DNA of 64,000 nt from an uncultured Opitutia bacterium (GCA_903896015.1 CAITWF010000059.1:104440-168439), one strand, 5' to 3'. Positions 1 through 8,673 are shown, numbered from the stretch's first letter. The notes: generated from the letters alone by a model not told the origin. A program made the numbers and translations.

Positions 1-887
1 TCGTCCCCGGTTTTGTCGTCCAAGGCGGTGATCCGCTCGGCAACGGCGACGGCGGCCCCGGCTACACGTTCCCCGATGAGATCGTGCCCGGCCTCCGCTT
101 CGATGACGTCGGCGTGCTGGCGATGGCCAACAGCGGCCCCGACACCAACGGCTCACAATTTTTCCTCACCCTCGCACCCACGATCCGGCTCGACTACCTG
201 CACACCATCTTCGGTCGCACAGTTCGCGGGAAGGACCTGCTCCTAAAAATCGTTCAAGGCGACAGGTTCAGCGTGAAAATCATCCGCGTCGGTGCCGCTG
301 CCAAGGCGTTTCACGCCGACGAAACAGCCTTCACCGCGCTTGCCGCGAAAATGAAAAAATACAACGGTGCCGCTGATCCCGGTCCCACCGCGCCCTTCGA
401 CGATCCCGATCACCTCCTGCCCGTCGAACCGCCGCGCGCCAAGGCGTTCAACTTCAAACTCGCCAACTTCGAACGCGTGACCGGGGTGAAGATCTACGCC
501 CGTCTCTTTGCGAAATCGCCCAGCGCCGCCGACGACGCCAAGCCGGGCCAGTTCATGCGCGGCCTCGCGGATAAATTGGGCACCACGAAGCGCGGTGCCA
601 TCGCCGCTTACTTCGCCGACGAGAAAGACTGGCGCGTCTGGATCGGCGAGGAATCGACCGCCGCCTTCCTCGGCCACGCCCCCTCACCCGCCGATCTCGT
701 CGACGAAGGCCCGATGCACATCGCCAAGACCGCCTTCCTCGAAGCCGCGCAAAAGCAGGGCGACGACAATTTCGCCGCGCAGAAAAAAGCCGCCCCCGCC
801 GACAAACCCGTCGCCCCCGCGCAACAGCTCAAGCTCCAAACCGACGCGATCCTCGACAGCCTGATTTCCAAGCTCGAACCGAAGTAA
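1..887 (+). CDS. Peptidylprolyl isomerase, cyclophilin type (5' truncated)
   Basis: The gene runs in from the left edge and is read in frame from base 3, giving 294 visible residues. The start of the visible part carries the cyclophilin core: GFVVQGGDP, then GPGYTFPDE, then NGSQFFLT, which are the conserved proline-isomerase segments. The family accelerates cis/trans isomerisation of X-Pro bonds during protein folding. The cyclophilin fold ends near visible residue 95. About 190 residues follow that I do not recognise; they end in an Ala/Lys/Pro-rich tail. Any signal peptide lies outside the window. A hairpin follows the stop codon and an M20 hydrolase is 34 bp downstream. The isomerase call is secure; the role of the C-terminal extension is unknown. 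Confidence 0.9.
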   Translation, partial: VPGFVVQGGDPLGNGDGGPGYTFPDEIVPGLRFDDVGVLAMANSGPDTNGSQFFLTLAPTIRLDYLHTIFGRTVRGKDLLLKIVQGDRFSVKIIRVGAAAKAFHADETAFTALAAKMKKYNGAADPGPTAPFDDPDHLLPVEPPRAKAFNFKLANFERVTGVKIYARLFAKSPSAADDAKPGQFMRGLADKLGTTKRGAIAAYFADEKDWRVWIGEESTAAFLGHAPSPADLVDEGPMHIAKTAFLEAAQKQGDDNFAAQKKAAPADKPVAPAQQLKLQTDAILDSLISKLEPK

Positions 888-892
888 ACCAT

Positions 893-912
893 CCCGGGCT
901 TAAAAGCCCGGG
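893..912 (+). terminator. Short hairpin after the cyclophilin gene
   Basis: A perfect 8-bp inverted repeat (CCCGGGCT/AGCCCGGG) with a 4-nt TAAA loop lies between the cyclophilin stop and the next ATG. Only a short CTTT follows, so it would be a weak intrinsic terminator at best and could instead be a processing or pausing hairpin. Confidence 0.4.
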
Positions 913-921
913 CTTTGACAC

Positions 922-2259
922 ATGAAATTCCGCCACCTCCTGCTTACCGCCGCGCTGCTGGCCACTCCCGTCTTCGCCGTCGACGCCGCCCTCCGCGAGC
1001 TCGTCGCGAAGAAAATCGCCGCCGACTACCCCGCGCTCGAAAAATTCTACATCGATCTCCATCTGCATCCCGAGCTTTCGCTGATGGAGGAGCAGACCTC
1101 CGCGAAGGTCGCCGCCGAGTTGCGGGCGGCCGGGTTTGAGGTGACCGAAAAATTCGGCGGCTACGGTGTGGTAGCCATGTTGAAGAACGGCCCCGGCCCG
1201 ACCGTTCTCATCCGCAGCGATCTCGATGGGCTGCCCGTCGCGGAGGAGACCGGCCTGTCCTACGCGAGCACCGTCGTCACCAAGGATCTCAGCGGCACCT
1301 CGGTGCCCGTGATGCACGCCTGCGGCCATGATATCCACATGTCATGCCTCGTCGGCACGGCGCGCGTGCTCGCCGCGTTCCGCGATCGCTGGAGCGGCAC
1401 TGCAATCCTGATCGGACAACCGGCCGAGGAACGCGTGCTCGGCGCTCGTGCCATGCTCGCAGCCGGACTCTATACAAAGTTTCCCAAACCCGACTTCGCC
1501 CTCGCGATTCACGACAGCGCCACGCTTCCCGCCGGGACCGTCGGCACGACGGAGGGTTTCATCATGGCCAACGTCGACACCGTTGACGTCACCGTCTTCG
1601 GCCTCGGCGGCCACGGCGCCGCCCCGCACACGACCAAGGATCCGATCGTGCTCGCCTCGCGCATCGTCGTCGCACTCCAAACGATCGTCAGCCGCGAAAT
1701 GCGCCCGACCGATCCCGCAGTCGTCACGGTCGGTTCGTTTCACGGCGGCACCAAGAACAACATCATCCCGAACGAGGTTAAACTCGGGATTACGCTCCGC
1801 TCGTATTCCGACGAGGCGCGCGTCCACCTTGTCGAAGCCGTGAAGCGCATCTGTCGCGGCGAGGCGATCGCCGCCGGCCTGCCCGACGACAAAATGCCGC
1901 TCGTCACCGTGTCACCCGAAGGCATGAGCTCGACCTACAACGATCCCGCACTCACGCAGCGCGTGCACGGCGCGATCGCCGGCTGGCTTGGTGCCGATGC
2001 CGTGAAATCGATCGAGCCCGACATGGTGAGCGAGGATTTTAGTTTATTCGGACGCACCGCCGAGCGCGTGCCAATCTGCCTGTTCCGCCTCGGCGCCATC
2101 GCGCCGGAGAAGGTCGCCGACAGCGCGCGCACCGGGATGCCGCTGCCGTCGTTGCACTCGAGTAAGTTTGCCCCCGTGCCCGAACCCACGATCAGGACGG
2201 GAATCACGGCCATGACGGCCGCGGTGCTCGATCTGCTGGTCAAAAACGAGCGAACCTGA
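922..2259 (+). CDS. M20 family amidohydrolase (HipO/AmhX-like), secreted
   Basis: A 445-residue metallohydrolase of the M20 peptidase/amidohydrolase family, which hydrolyses N-acyl or N-aroyl amino acids and related amides with a di-metal centre. Residues 1-22 look like a Sec signal peptide (hydrophobic LLLTAALLATPVFA), so it probably acts in the periplasm. Metal-site motifs seen: HACGHD near residues 132-137 and the catalytic acidic pair in QPAEE near residue 168. The dimerisation lid (GGHGAAPH) is present in the middle. Length matches the family. The ATG at 922 is chosen because it begins the signal peptide. The exact substrate cannot be read from the sequence. Confidence 0.9.
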   Translation: MKFRHLLLTAALLATPVFAVDAALRELVAKKIAADYPALEKFYIDLHLHPELSLMEEQTSAKVAAELRAAGFEVTEKFGGYGVVAMLKNGPGPTVLIRSDLDGLPVAEETGLSYASTVVTKDLSGTSVPVMHACGHDIHMSCLVGTARVLAAFRDRWSGTAILIGQPAEERVLGARAMLAAGLYTKFPKPDFALAIHDSATLPAGTVGTTEGFIMANVDTVDVTVFGLGGHGAAPHTTKDPIVLASRIVVALQTIVSREMRPTDPAVVTVGSFHGGTKNNIIPNEVKLGITLRSYSDEARVHLVEAVKRICRGEAIAAGLPDDKMPLVTVSPEGMSSTYNDPALTQRVHGAIAGWLGADAVKSIEPDMVSEDFSLFGRTAERVPICLFRLGAIAPEKVADSARTGMPLPSLHSSKFAPVPEPTIRTGITAMTAAVLDLLVKNERT

Positions 2260-2290
2260 GGGCGGTTTCTACCCACCCTATAGACCGCCC
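2260..2290 (+). terminator. Hairpin after the M20 gene
   Basis: GGGCGGT at 2260-2266 pairs with ACCGCCC at 2284-2290 immediately after the stop codon. There is no T-run afterwards, so this is a possible Rho-independent or processing structure with weak support. Confidence 0.3.
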
Positions 2291-2369
2291 GACCGCTGAT
2301 TATAGGCGGGCTTACGTGGGACGGATGTGCAGTATCACCCCCGGCTGTTTTTTAACCCAGCCGTTTATC

Positions 2370-2747
2370 ATGCATACCTCATCCGTCAGTGGTTATGGTC
2401 AGAATGTCCGCGTCCTCCGAGGGTTTACCCTCGTCGAAATCATGATCGTGGTTGTCATCATCGGCATGTTGGCCGCGATGGCGATCCCGGGATTCCAAAA
2501 AGTCCGCAATGCCTCGCAAGACAAGGCCGTGCTCAACAATGCCCGACAGCTGGCCGCCGCCGCCGACCAGTATTTTCTGGAAAACGGCGTCACAACGGTG
2601 GACCAGACGGGCTTGGTGGGTTCGACCAACTATGTGAAGTCACTCAACCTCGTCGCCAACGAGACCTATCCGAGTGCGTTCACGCAGGCCGTGGCGATTA
2701 CGGTGACGGGCATTGCGGGCTCGCGCACAATTACCTACGGTCTGTAG
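2370..2747 (+). CDS. Type IV pilin-like / type II secretion pseudopilin
   Basis: From the ATG at 2370 this encodes 125 residues. An 18-residue leader ends in VLRG, followed directly by FTLVEIMIVVVIIGML: the class III prepilin site with Gly at -1, Phe at +1 and Glu at +5, leading into a hydrophobic helix. The rest is a short globular domain with NNARQLAAAADQYFLENG, typical of the small GspG/H-like pseudopilins. An in-frame upstream ATG at 2316 would add 18 residues to the leader; I prefer 2370 because the leader length is then normal. It stands alone, with no secretion ATPase or prepilin peptidase nearby, so its machine must be encoded elsewhere. A strong terminator follows. Confidence 0.8.
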   Translation: MHTSSVSGYGQNVRVLRGFTLVEIMIVVVIIGMLAAMAIPGFQKVRNASQDKAVLNNARQLAAAADQYFLENGVTTVDQTGLVGSTNYVKSLNLVANETYPSAFTQAVAITVTGIAGSRTITYGL

Positions 2748-2771
2748 TCTCCGCGACCCCGTTTCAAACTT

Positions 2772-2808
2772 CGCCGCCGACCCGTCTTGGGTCGGCGGCG
2801 TTTTTTTT
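2772..2808 (+). terminator. Strong Rho-independent terminator
   Basis: A perfect 12-bp GC-rich stem (2772-2783 with 2789-2800), 5-nt loop, followed by eight T residues at 2801-2808. It closes the pseudopilin transcript, which therefore appears monocistronic. Confidence 0.9.
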
Positions 2809-2878
2809 CGCGACGCCCCGTCGTCTCTCCGGGTTTGCAAATCGCGGCGTTCCGCGCGTGATTCGGCCTTCGTCTCCC

Positions 2879-3412
2879 ATGCGCAGTTTTTTCTATTTGC
2901 TCCTGCTCGGTGTCATCCTCGCCACGGTCGCGATCGTTGTGCGCTCCGGAATCATCGCGCGCAAGAATCCCGGCCGCCCCATCAACAGCGCGATGCGCGA
3001 GGCGATGAACGCAGACAACCCCCAGTGGACCGGCGATGACGCCCTGCTGATCGCGCAAACCTACCCGACTGCCCACAAGCTTTCTTCCGGCCTGCGCTAC
3101 GTCGTCCGCGCCCCCGGCGAGGCTACCCTCACCCCGCAAATCGGCGACGAGGTTATCTGCAACTACGCCGGCCGGCTCCTTGACGGCACGACGTTCGACA
3201 GCTCTTACACGCGCGGCGTGCCGTTCACGTTTCGCGTCGGTGCCGGCAACGTGATCAAGGGCTGGGACGAGGCGTTTCTCCTGATGCACAAGGGCGAAAA
3301 ACGCACGCTCATCATCCCCTACTGGCTCGGCTACGGCGAAAAAGGTCAGCCGCCGAAAATCCCCGGCAAGGCCACGCTCATCTTCGAGGTCGAGCTGCTC
3401 GACTGGCGCTGA
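2879..3412 (+). CDS. FKBP-type peptidylprolyl isomerase, membrane-anchored
   Basis: A 177-residue protein. Residues 2-22 form one hydrophobic segment (FFYLLLLGVILATVAIVV), probably an uncleaved anchor or signal. The C-terminal 95 residues are an FKBP domain: GDEVICNYAGRLLDGTTFDSS, then FRVGAGNVIKGWDEA, then GEKRTLIIPYWLGYGE, with a final IFEVELLDW strand. FKBPs catalyse Pro isomerisation; the location suggests folding of periplasmic proteins. The reading frame stays open far upstream, but that stretch crosses the preceding pilin gene and terminator, so the ATG at 2879 after the terminator is the credible start. No Shine-Dalgarno sequence is visible before it. Confidence 0.92.
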   Translation: MRSFFYLLLLGVILATVAIVVRSGIIARKNPGRPINSAMREAMNADNPQWTGDDALLIAQTYPTAHKLSSGLRYVVRAPGEATLTPQIGDEVICNYAGRLLDGTTFDSSYTRGVPFTFRVGAGNVIKGWDEAFLLMHKGEKRTLIIPYWLGYGEKGQPPKIPGKATLIFEVELLDWR

Positions 3413-3419
3413 TCTGCGC

Positions 3420-3728
3420 TCACTCGTGGTGGCGCGTGAGCGGCGCGCGCAGCCGATCGATCAGCCCACTGTCGAACAACCGCTTCTTCTCGCCGACTTC
3501 CACCGTGTCGAGTTGCGCGGTGACAATCGTCATCGCAAGCAACGTGCCCTGCGCCACACGGCGGGCCAGCACGCGGCCCTTCACTTTTTTCGGCACCGAC
3601 GCCTTGACGGCAGCGGAGATAATTTTGACGGCGCGACGCGGCATGACGGCGAAGAGTCCGACCCATCGCCCGCGCGTTTGCTCCTCAAAAATTATTAAAT
3701 CGCGGTGACGCCGCCGCCCAACCGTCAC
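3420..3728 (-). CDS. Small hypothetical protein downstream of the hexosaminidase
   Basis: A minus-strand reading frame of up to 102 residues beginning with a GTG that overlaps the hexosaminidase stop region; a later ATG at 3644 would give 74 residues (MPRRAVKIISAA). It is very basic at the start (PKKVKGRVLARR) and has a moderately hydrophobic stretch GTLLAMTIVTAQ. I do not recognise a family. Its position directly after a minus-strand gene and the way it fills the gap before the convergent FKBP gene favour a real gene, but no ribosome site supports either start, and it could be a spurious high-GC frame. Confidence 0.4.
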   Translation of the reverse strand: MTVGRRRHRDLIIFEEQTRGRWVGLFAVMPRRAVKIISAAVKASVPKKVKGRVLARRVAQGTLLAMTIVTAQLDTVEVGEKKRLFDSGLIDRLRAPLTRHHE

Positions 3729-5384
3729 TCACTTTGCCGGCACGACCGGCATCGCCGGCTTCGCGATGATTGGCGGCGCGTCGTCGGTCGCGCGCGGCCG
3801 GCGATAATTCACCCCGAGCCGATCGAAGCGTGCGAGCAGCGCGGGCAGCCGCGTCTTGAAATCCGCATAGTCGCGCTTCTCGCGCGGCGACCACATCACC
3901 TCGGCGAGTGCGCTCAGCCGCGGCCAGGCGCGAAACTCCACTTTCGGCCAGCCCTGCAACTGCTCGCTCCACAACTGCCCCTGCGCGCCGAGCACATGCG
4001 CCTGAAACTGCGGTTCCAGTTCGGCCGGCACCGGCTCGAACGAATAAACTTTTTCCAGCTTCAGCGGCCCGCGTCCGATCTTTTCGCCCTCTTCCTCGGT
4101 CGTGCCTTCGTTGTAGTCGAAATACGTGTGCGAGGTCGGCGTCATCACGACGTCGTGGCCCTCGCGCGCCGCGCTGATCGCCCATTTTACGTCACGCCAC
4201 GCCATCATCGTCGCGCTCGGCGCGAGGCCGCCCTCCTGAATTTCATCCCAGCCCACCAGCCGCCGGCCATGCGCCGCCAAATATTGCTCCGCGTGCCGGA
4301 TGAAGTAGCTCTGCAACTCGTGCGCGTCCTTCAGGCCGTTCGCCTTGATGAAGGCCTGCGCTGTGGGCGACGCCTCCCACTGATCTTTTTTCGCCTCGTC
4401 GCCGCCGATGTGGACGAACCCGCCCGGGAACAGCGCGAGCACCTCGCCGAGCACCTCATCGAGAAACTGAAACGTCGCCGGCTTCGGCGCGTAGAGATAC
4501 GAAAACACGCCCCACTTGATTTGCACCGTCGGCGCGAACCCCGGCGCATCGTCGTTGCCGAGCGCCGGATAACTCGTGATCGCCGCGGAGCTGTGCCCGG
4601 GCAGTTCGATCTCGGGCATCACGCGGATGAACCGCGCCGCCGCATAGGCCACGATCTCGGCAACTTCGTCCTGCGTGTAGAACCCGCCGTGCGGGATGCC
4701 GTCGTCGATCTTGTTGCCGCCGGAGAGCGGCGACGAGGCCCGCCACGCGCCGATCTCCGTGAGCTTCGGATATTTCTTAATCTCGATCCGCCAGCCCTGA
4801 TCCTCGGTGAGGTGCCAGTGAAACACGTTGAGCTTGTGCAGCGCCATTTCGTCGAGGAACCGCTTCACCTCCGCGACCGTGAAAAAATGCCGGCCCACAT
4901 CGAGCAGCGCCCCGCGCCAGCCGAACCGCGGCCGATCGGTGATTTCCAGCGCCGCCACTTCGGCGCGTCCACTCGCCGCGCGAATGCCACCGTGCTCCAG
5001 GTCCGGCGGCAGCAACTGCCGCAGCGTCTGCATGCCGTAAAACACGCCCGCCGCCGTCGCGCCCCGAATCGTCACGCCGCCCGCGTTGCTTGAGAGCTTG
5101 TAGCCCTCGTCGCCGAGTTCATCTTTCAGCGCCGCCTCGATCGCGAGCGTGATGCCGCCGGTGCCCGTCGTCGCCACTTGCAATCCGCTCCAGCGTGCGA
5201 ACCAGCTCGCAATCGGCGTGGTCGCCACATCGGCATGAAGCTTCGTCTCCGCCGTGACCACGAACGGCGCGCCCTCCGTCAACGTCAGCGCGGCCGGCGC
5301 CGGAATAATCGCGGGCGCGGCGATTAGATTTTTCGCGAGCGCGAGGGACAGCAGCAGGAATGTTCGGAGCAGCGGTGTTTTCAT
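3729..5384 (-). CDS. Beta-N-acetylhexosaminidase, glycoside hydrolase family 20
   Basis: A 551-residue secreted enzyme. Residues 1-23 are a signal peptide. An N-terminal domain of about 120 residues (GH20b type) precedes the catalytic TIM barrel. The hallmark HIGGDE is at residues 325-330; in this family the Asp-Glu pair (D329, E330) performs substrate-assisted cleavage of terminal GlcNAc or GalNAc. Other family segments seen are GWRGALLDVGRHF, LNVFHWHLTEDQGWRIEIKKYP and PEIELPGHS. It would act in the periplasm or outside the cell on chitin, peptidoglycan or glycoprotein sugars. It lies 28 bp after the YgjP-like gene on the same strand and may share its transcript. Length and motifs are normal. 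Confidence 0.95.
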   Translation of the reverse strand: MKTPLLRTFLLLSLALAKNLIAAPAIIPAPAALTLTEGAPFVVTAETKLHADVATTPIASWFARWSGLQVATTGTGGITLAIEAALKDELGDEGYKLSSNAGGVTIRGATAAGVFYGMQTLRQLLPPDLEHGGIRAASGRAEVAALEITDRPRFGWRGALLDVGRHFFTVAEVKRFLDEMALHKLNVFHWHLTEDQGWRIEIKKYPKLTEIGAWRASSPLSGGNKIDDGIPHGGFYTQDEVAEIVAYAAARFIRVMPEIELPGHSSAAITSYPALGNDDAPGFAPTVQIKWGVFSYLYAPKPATFQFLDEVLGEVLALFPGGFVHIGGDEAKKDQWEASPTAQAFIKANGLKDAHELQSYFIRHAEQYLAAHGRRLVGWDEIQEGGLAPSATMMAWRDVKWAISAAREGHDVVMTPTSHTYFDYNEGTTEEEGEKIGRGPLKLEKVYSFEPVPAELEPQFQAHVLGAQGQLWSEQLQGWPKVEFRAWPRLSALAEVMWSPREKRDYADFKTRLPALLARFDRLGVNYRRPRATDDAPPIIAKPAMPVVPAK

Positions 5385-5412
5385 GCGGGAATTTTGATTG
5401 GGGCGAAAACGA

Positions 5413-6198
5413 TCACAGGCCGACGAGCGCGCCGTTGCGTTTGATCCAGTGCTCGGCGTCGCGCCAGCCGGGGCACACCTCCTCGACGCGCTCCCAGAAG
5501 CGCGCGGAGTGGTTCATTTCCCGCAGGTGCATCAGCTCGTGATAAATGATGTAGTCGCGCACGAAGTCGGGCGTCTGCACGAGCCGCCAGTTCAGCGAAA
5601 TCGTGCCGCCGGCCGAGCATGATCCCCAGCGCGAGCGCTGGTTGCGCACGCTCACTTGCTTCACGTCCATGCCGGTGAGCGCCGCGAGCTCCCACGTGCG
5701 CGCCGGCAGTTCGATCCGTGCGCGCCGCGCAAACTGCGCCTCAAGCGTAGGACGCAAATCGCCGTCGAGCCGCGCGGCGCGAAACACATCCGCCGCGACG
5801 CACACGTGCGGTTTCGGGCCCACCGTCGCCACGCGAATCTCCGCCAGCTCGCCACGCCACAACACGCGCGTGCCAATCGTCCAGACTTCGGCGGCACGCG
5901 GCCGGTGCCGCTGGCGCTCGCGCGCGCGCTCGAGCCAGTCGGTATGTTGCGCGACAAAACGCTCGGCCTCGCGCACCGAGCCGCGCACCGGAATCGTCGC
6001 GACCGCGGTGCCGTCGCGGCGCAACGTGAGCCGATAGCGCCGCGCCCGCGGACTGCGTTCAAACACGATCGCGGGGTGGACGGACACCGGCGTCACCGCG
6101 CGCGCGGCACCCGCCGCGTGCGCCGGCGGCGGTGAATGGTGCACGCCGGAGGCCGGTGAAAAAAGTCCGAACAAATCCTGTTGTTGCTCCACGCCCAT
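5413..6198 (-). CDS. YgjP-like metallopeptidase domain protein (M48-related, DUF45)
   Basis: A 261-residue protein. The C-terminal half carries SVRNQRSRWGSCS, the typical DUF45 segment, then the zinc motif HELMH at residues 220-224 with a third ligand candidate H230 in REMNHS. The family (YgjP, SprT-related) consists of cytoplasmic putative zinc proteases of poorly defined substrate. There is no signal peptide. The N-terminal 40 residues are variable and Ala/Pro-rich, so the true start could be slightly downstream. It lies 10 bp after the phosphoesterase gene and 28 bp before the GH20 gene, suggesting one transcript. Confidence 0.85.
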   Translation of the reverse strand: MGVEQQQDLFGLFSPASGVHHSPPPAHAAGAARAVTPVSVHPAIVFERSPRARRYRLTLRRDGTAVATIPVRGSVREAERFVAQHTDWLERARERQRHRPRAAEVWTIGTRVLWRGELAEIRVATVGPKPHVCVAADVFRAARLDGDLRPTLEAQFARRARIELPARTWELAALTGMDVKQVSVRNQRSRWGSCSAGGTISLNWRLVQTPDFVRDYIIYHELMHLREMNHSARFWERVEEVCPGWRDAEHWIKRNGALVGL

Positions 6199-6208
6199 GA
6201 AATCGCAG

Positions 6209-6649
6209 CTAGATTCGCACCGTCTCCCAACGCGTCAACTTTCCATCTGCCACCGTGAGCCAGGCCCAGCTGGCCGCACCTTCACGCGGACGCGAGATGG
6301 CGCCGGGGTTGAGCCAGCGCACGCCGCGGATCGTTTCGTCGCGGGCCACGTGCGTGTGGCCGTGCAGCACGACCTGTGCGTTCGCCGGCACGTGTTCGCT
6401 GGCGGGCGGGATATGCGTGAGAAAAAAATTCACGCCGCCGCGCTCCAGCTCGAGCGCGAGCGGCCAGGCGTCATTCGCGTCGCAGTTGCCGCGGACGACG
6501 CGCACCGGCGGCCCGAGCTGTTCGAATTCGACCAGCACGTCCGGCGAGCACACGTCGCCAAGGTGCCAGATTTCGTCCGCCCCGTGCAGCCGCTCCGGAA
6601 GACGCGGCGGGACCCGGTCATGGGTGTCGGAGATCACGGCAATGCGCAT
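6209..6649 (-). CDS. YfcE/MJ0936-type metallophosphoesterase
   Basis: A compact 146-residue calcineurin-like phosphoesterase. All metal-binding blocks are visible in order: AVISDTHD (residues 4-11), WHLGDVCS, VVRGNCD, LTHIPP and VLHGHTHV, followed by the family's closing LNPGAISRPR. YfcE-type enzymes hydrolyse phosphodiesters in vitro; the physiological substrate is unsettled. It is the first gene of a tight three-gene minus-strand run (phosphoesterase, YgjP-like, GH20). The divergently transcribed polymerase gene begins 66 bp away. Confidence 0.9.
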   Translation of the reverse strand: MRIAVISDTHDRVPPRLPERLHGADEIWHLGDVCSPDVLVEFEQLGPPVRVVRGNCDANDAWPLALELERGGVNFFLTHIPPASEHVPANAQVVLHGHTHVARDETIRGVRWLNPGAISRPREGAASWAWLTVADGKLTRWETVRI

Positions 6650-6715
6650 CGCCCAAGGTTAGACGCAGCCGCGCGGCATTTGACAGCGGTTTTTCGCGGA
6701 CAAACATCTGCCGCC

Positions 6716-8008
6716 GTGCCTCTCGCCCTCCGCAACCTCGCGATCGATTTCGATTCGTTCTTCGCGTCCGTGGAGCAGCAGGAGCGACCCGCCTTGCGCG
6801 GCCGGCCGGTCGGTGTGGTGCCCGTGATGGCGGAGACGACGGGGCTCGTCGCGATCAGCCTTGAGGCGAAGCGGCTCGGGCTGAAGCGCAACGCCCGCGT
6901 GTCCGAAGCGCGCCAGCTCTGCCCCGGCATCGCGATCGTCGAGTCGCGGCCGGAGGTTTACATCGACTACCACCGCCGCCTGAAAGCCGCCGTCGAGCGC
7001 TGCATCCCGGTCAAAAAGATCCAATCGATCGACGAATTCGAGTGCGAGTTGACGAAGGATTTTGCCGAGGCGCCCGAGCGCGCCCGAGCCCTCGCCCGCC
7101 AGATCAAGACCGCGATCGCCCGCGACGTCGGCGAAATCGTGTGGTGCTCGATCGGGATCGGACCGAATTGGTTCATCGCGAAACTCGCCTCCGACATCGA
7201 CAAGCCCGACGGCCTGCTTGTCCTCGGCGAATCGGATCTGCCGGGAAAGCTGATCGAGCGAAACCTGAAGCTCGCCGACTTCACCGGCATCGGGCCGAAC
7301 ATGGATAAGCGCCTCCGCGCCGCCGGCATCGACACGATTGAAAAACTTTACGCCGCGAGCAGCGGCCAGCTCCGTGCGATCTGGGGCAGTGTCGAAGGCG
7401 CGCGGTTTCACGCGTGGATGCGCGGCGAACCCCAGGAGCGCGCCCAGACTAAGCACAACACGATTGGCCACGGCCACGTGCTTCCCCCTGAGGGTCGCAA
7501 CCACGCGACCGCGCTCGCCGTGCTGCACCGCCTGCTGCAAAAAGCCGCGATGCGCCTGCGTCACACCGGCCACTACGCCGGCAGCCTGAACGTGTCGGTG
7601 CGTTACCGTGACGACGTGGAGTGGCGCGCCGATCGGCACTTCAACGAGACACAGGACACGCTGCACTTCACGCACGTGCTCAACGAACTCTGGGCCGCCC
7701 GCCCGCGCGAACACCAGCGCCGCGTGCCGCTGCAAATCAGCGTGATGCTCGGCCGCCTCCTCGAAAGCAGCGCCCACACCGGCGACCTCTTCGATCAAAA
7801 AACCGAGACCACGCGCGGCCGCCTCCACTCCGCGATCGACGAACTCAACAAGACGTTCGGCAAGAATTCCGTCTACTTCGGCGGCGCCCACGGCGCGACC
7901 GACTACGCCCCGATGCGCATCGCCTTCACCCGGATCCCCGAGCCCGAGCTGGAGGAGATCGACGCGTCGCGAAAGGGCCGGCTGAAACCGAAGAAGGAAA
8001 CAGGCTGA
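6716..8008 (+). CDS. Y-family DNA polymerase (DinB/ImpB/MucB-like)
   Basis: A 430-residue translesion polymerase homologue. The palm metal residues are visible: LAIDFDSFFASVEQ (D11) near the N terminus and QSIDEFE (D106, E107), corresponding to the family's SIDE motif. Thumb/helix-hairpin-helix sequence follows (DFTGIGPNMDKRLRAAGI), then a little-finger domain and a basic tail. Such enzymes copy damaged templates with low fidelity. The frame is open 170 codons upstream, but that region overlaps the oppositely oriented phosphoesterase; the GTG at 6716 starts exactly where homology begins. I did not see a LexA-type operator. It differs from classical DinB in its long C-terminal part, so I give no gene symbol. 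Confidence 0.9.
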   Translation: MPLALRNLAIDFDSFFASVEQQERPALRGRPVGVVPVMAETTGLVAISLEAKRLGLKRNARVSEARQLCPGIAIVESRPEVYIDYHRRLKAAVERCIPVKKIQSIDEFECELTKDFAEAPERARALARQIKTAIARDVGEIVWCSIGIGPNWFIAKLASDIDKPDGLLVLGESDLPGKLIERNLKLADFTGIGPNMDKRLRAAGIDTIEKLYAASSGQLRAIWGSVEGARFHAWMRGEPQERAQTKHNTIGHGHVLPPEGRNHATALAVLHRLLQKAAMRLRHTGHYAGSLNVSVRYRDDVEWRADRHFNETQDTLHFTHVLNELWAARPREHQRRVPLQISVMLGRLLESSAHTGDLFDQKTETTRGRLHSAIDELNKTFGKNSVYFGGAHGATDYAPMRIAFTRIPEPELEEIDASRKGRLKPKKETG

Positions 8009-8033
8009 CGCACGCTGCGCCTCACGGGTCTCG

Positions 8034-8513
8034 TCAACGCCCGCGCTTCGCCGCGATCGCCTTCAGCTCCTTCACCGCCAGCAAATCCTTCTCCCGCCCG
8101 ACCGCCTCCTTCGCCGTGATCAAATCCTCAAGGGAAATCACGGGGCACTTCCGCCCGAACAGCGGGATTTCCACCGCGGTGCGCCGCAGTCGCGCGTAGT
8201 CTCCGACACCGAGAATACTGGAGAGCACATCCACAATTCCCCCGTCGGTTTCCAAGCAGAGATTATCGATCGGCGTGCCGGCCGCCGGGTGTTCGAGGAA
8301 GGACAGTTTTTTGTGCGTCATGCGATGCACTGGGTGCAAATCCGCCAGCACCATTCGTAATTTTTCCACATTCTCCAGTGAGAGCACCGCGCACACATCG
8401 AGATCGTTTGTGACCAGCGAAGAGCCGTGCATCACGCCGGCGTAACCGCCGACGACGACAAACTCGAAGCCGGCGTCAGCGAACCTCTGAAGCAACAGGT
8501 GCAAGCTTTGCAT
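8034..8513 (-). CDS. Nucleotidyltransferase-fold protein (AbiEii/MenT-like, DUF6036-type)
   Basis: A 159-residue protein with the minimal nucleotidyltransferase core: FVVVGGYAGVMHGSS followed by TNDLDVCA, i.e. the GG and DxD-like metal motif with only a short spacer, and a later acidic strand VDVLSS. Proteins of this type include the toxin halves of AbiE/MenAT-like toxin-antitoxin systems, which modify tRNA or other substrates, as well as non-toxic relatives. Its start codon lies inside the 3' end of a 65-codon upstream gene (38 bp overlap), the arrangement expected of a translationally coupled two-gene module. Function as a toxin is inference. Confidence 0.75.
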   Translation of the reverse strand: MQSLHLLLQRFADAGFEFVVVGGYAGVMHGSSLVTNDLDVCAVLSLENVEKLRMVLADLHPVHRMTHKKLSFLEHPAAGTPIDNLCLETDGGIVDVLSSILGVGDYARLRRTAVEIPLFGRKCPVISLEDLITAKEAVGREKDLLAVKELKAIAAKRGR

Positions 8514-8673
8514 GGGCGGCTCCGGCCTCTCTCAGGGCCAGCACGAGTTCCAACGCAGATGCGTGTCGCAGCGCGCGCTCCTCCGGTGACAGCGCGAGGT
8601 TCGAATCCAGCAAATCCAGATCGAATCCCGCTCGGCAGGCCGCTTCGACGTCAGGATCGATCGGCTGATTCAT
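8476..8673 (-). CDS. Small protein paired with the nucleotidyltransferase (antitoxin-like)
   Basis: A 65-residue protein starting at the ATG at 8673: acidic N terminus (MNQPIDPDVEAACRAG), then DLLDSNLALSPEERALRHASAL and a helical ELVLALREAG. The SPEERLxxH pattern is what I know from small proteins that precede nucleotidyltransferase-like genes in many genomes. It overlaps its partner by 38 bp and is read first, as antitoxin genes usually are. I do not see a recognisable DNA-binding motif. The pair sits next to the housekeeping gene rpmH, which is read the opposite way. Confidence 0.65.
   Translation of the reverse strand: MNQPIDPDVEAACRAGFDLDLLDSNLALSPEERALRHASALELVLALREAGAAHAKLAPVASEVR

Noticed and set aside
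2327..2878. Upstream extension of the FKBP frame
   Set aside because: It passes through the pseudopilin gene and a strong terminator, so the ATG at 2879 is used instead.
6197..6715. Long N-terminal extension of the Y-family polymerase
   Set aside because: Lies antisense to the phosphoesterase gene and has no homology; GTG at 6716 starts the conserved domain.
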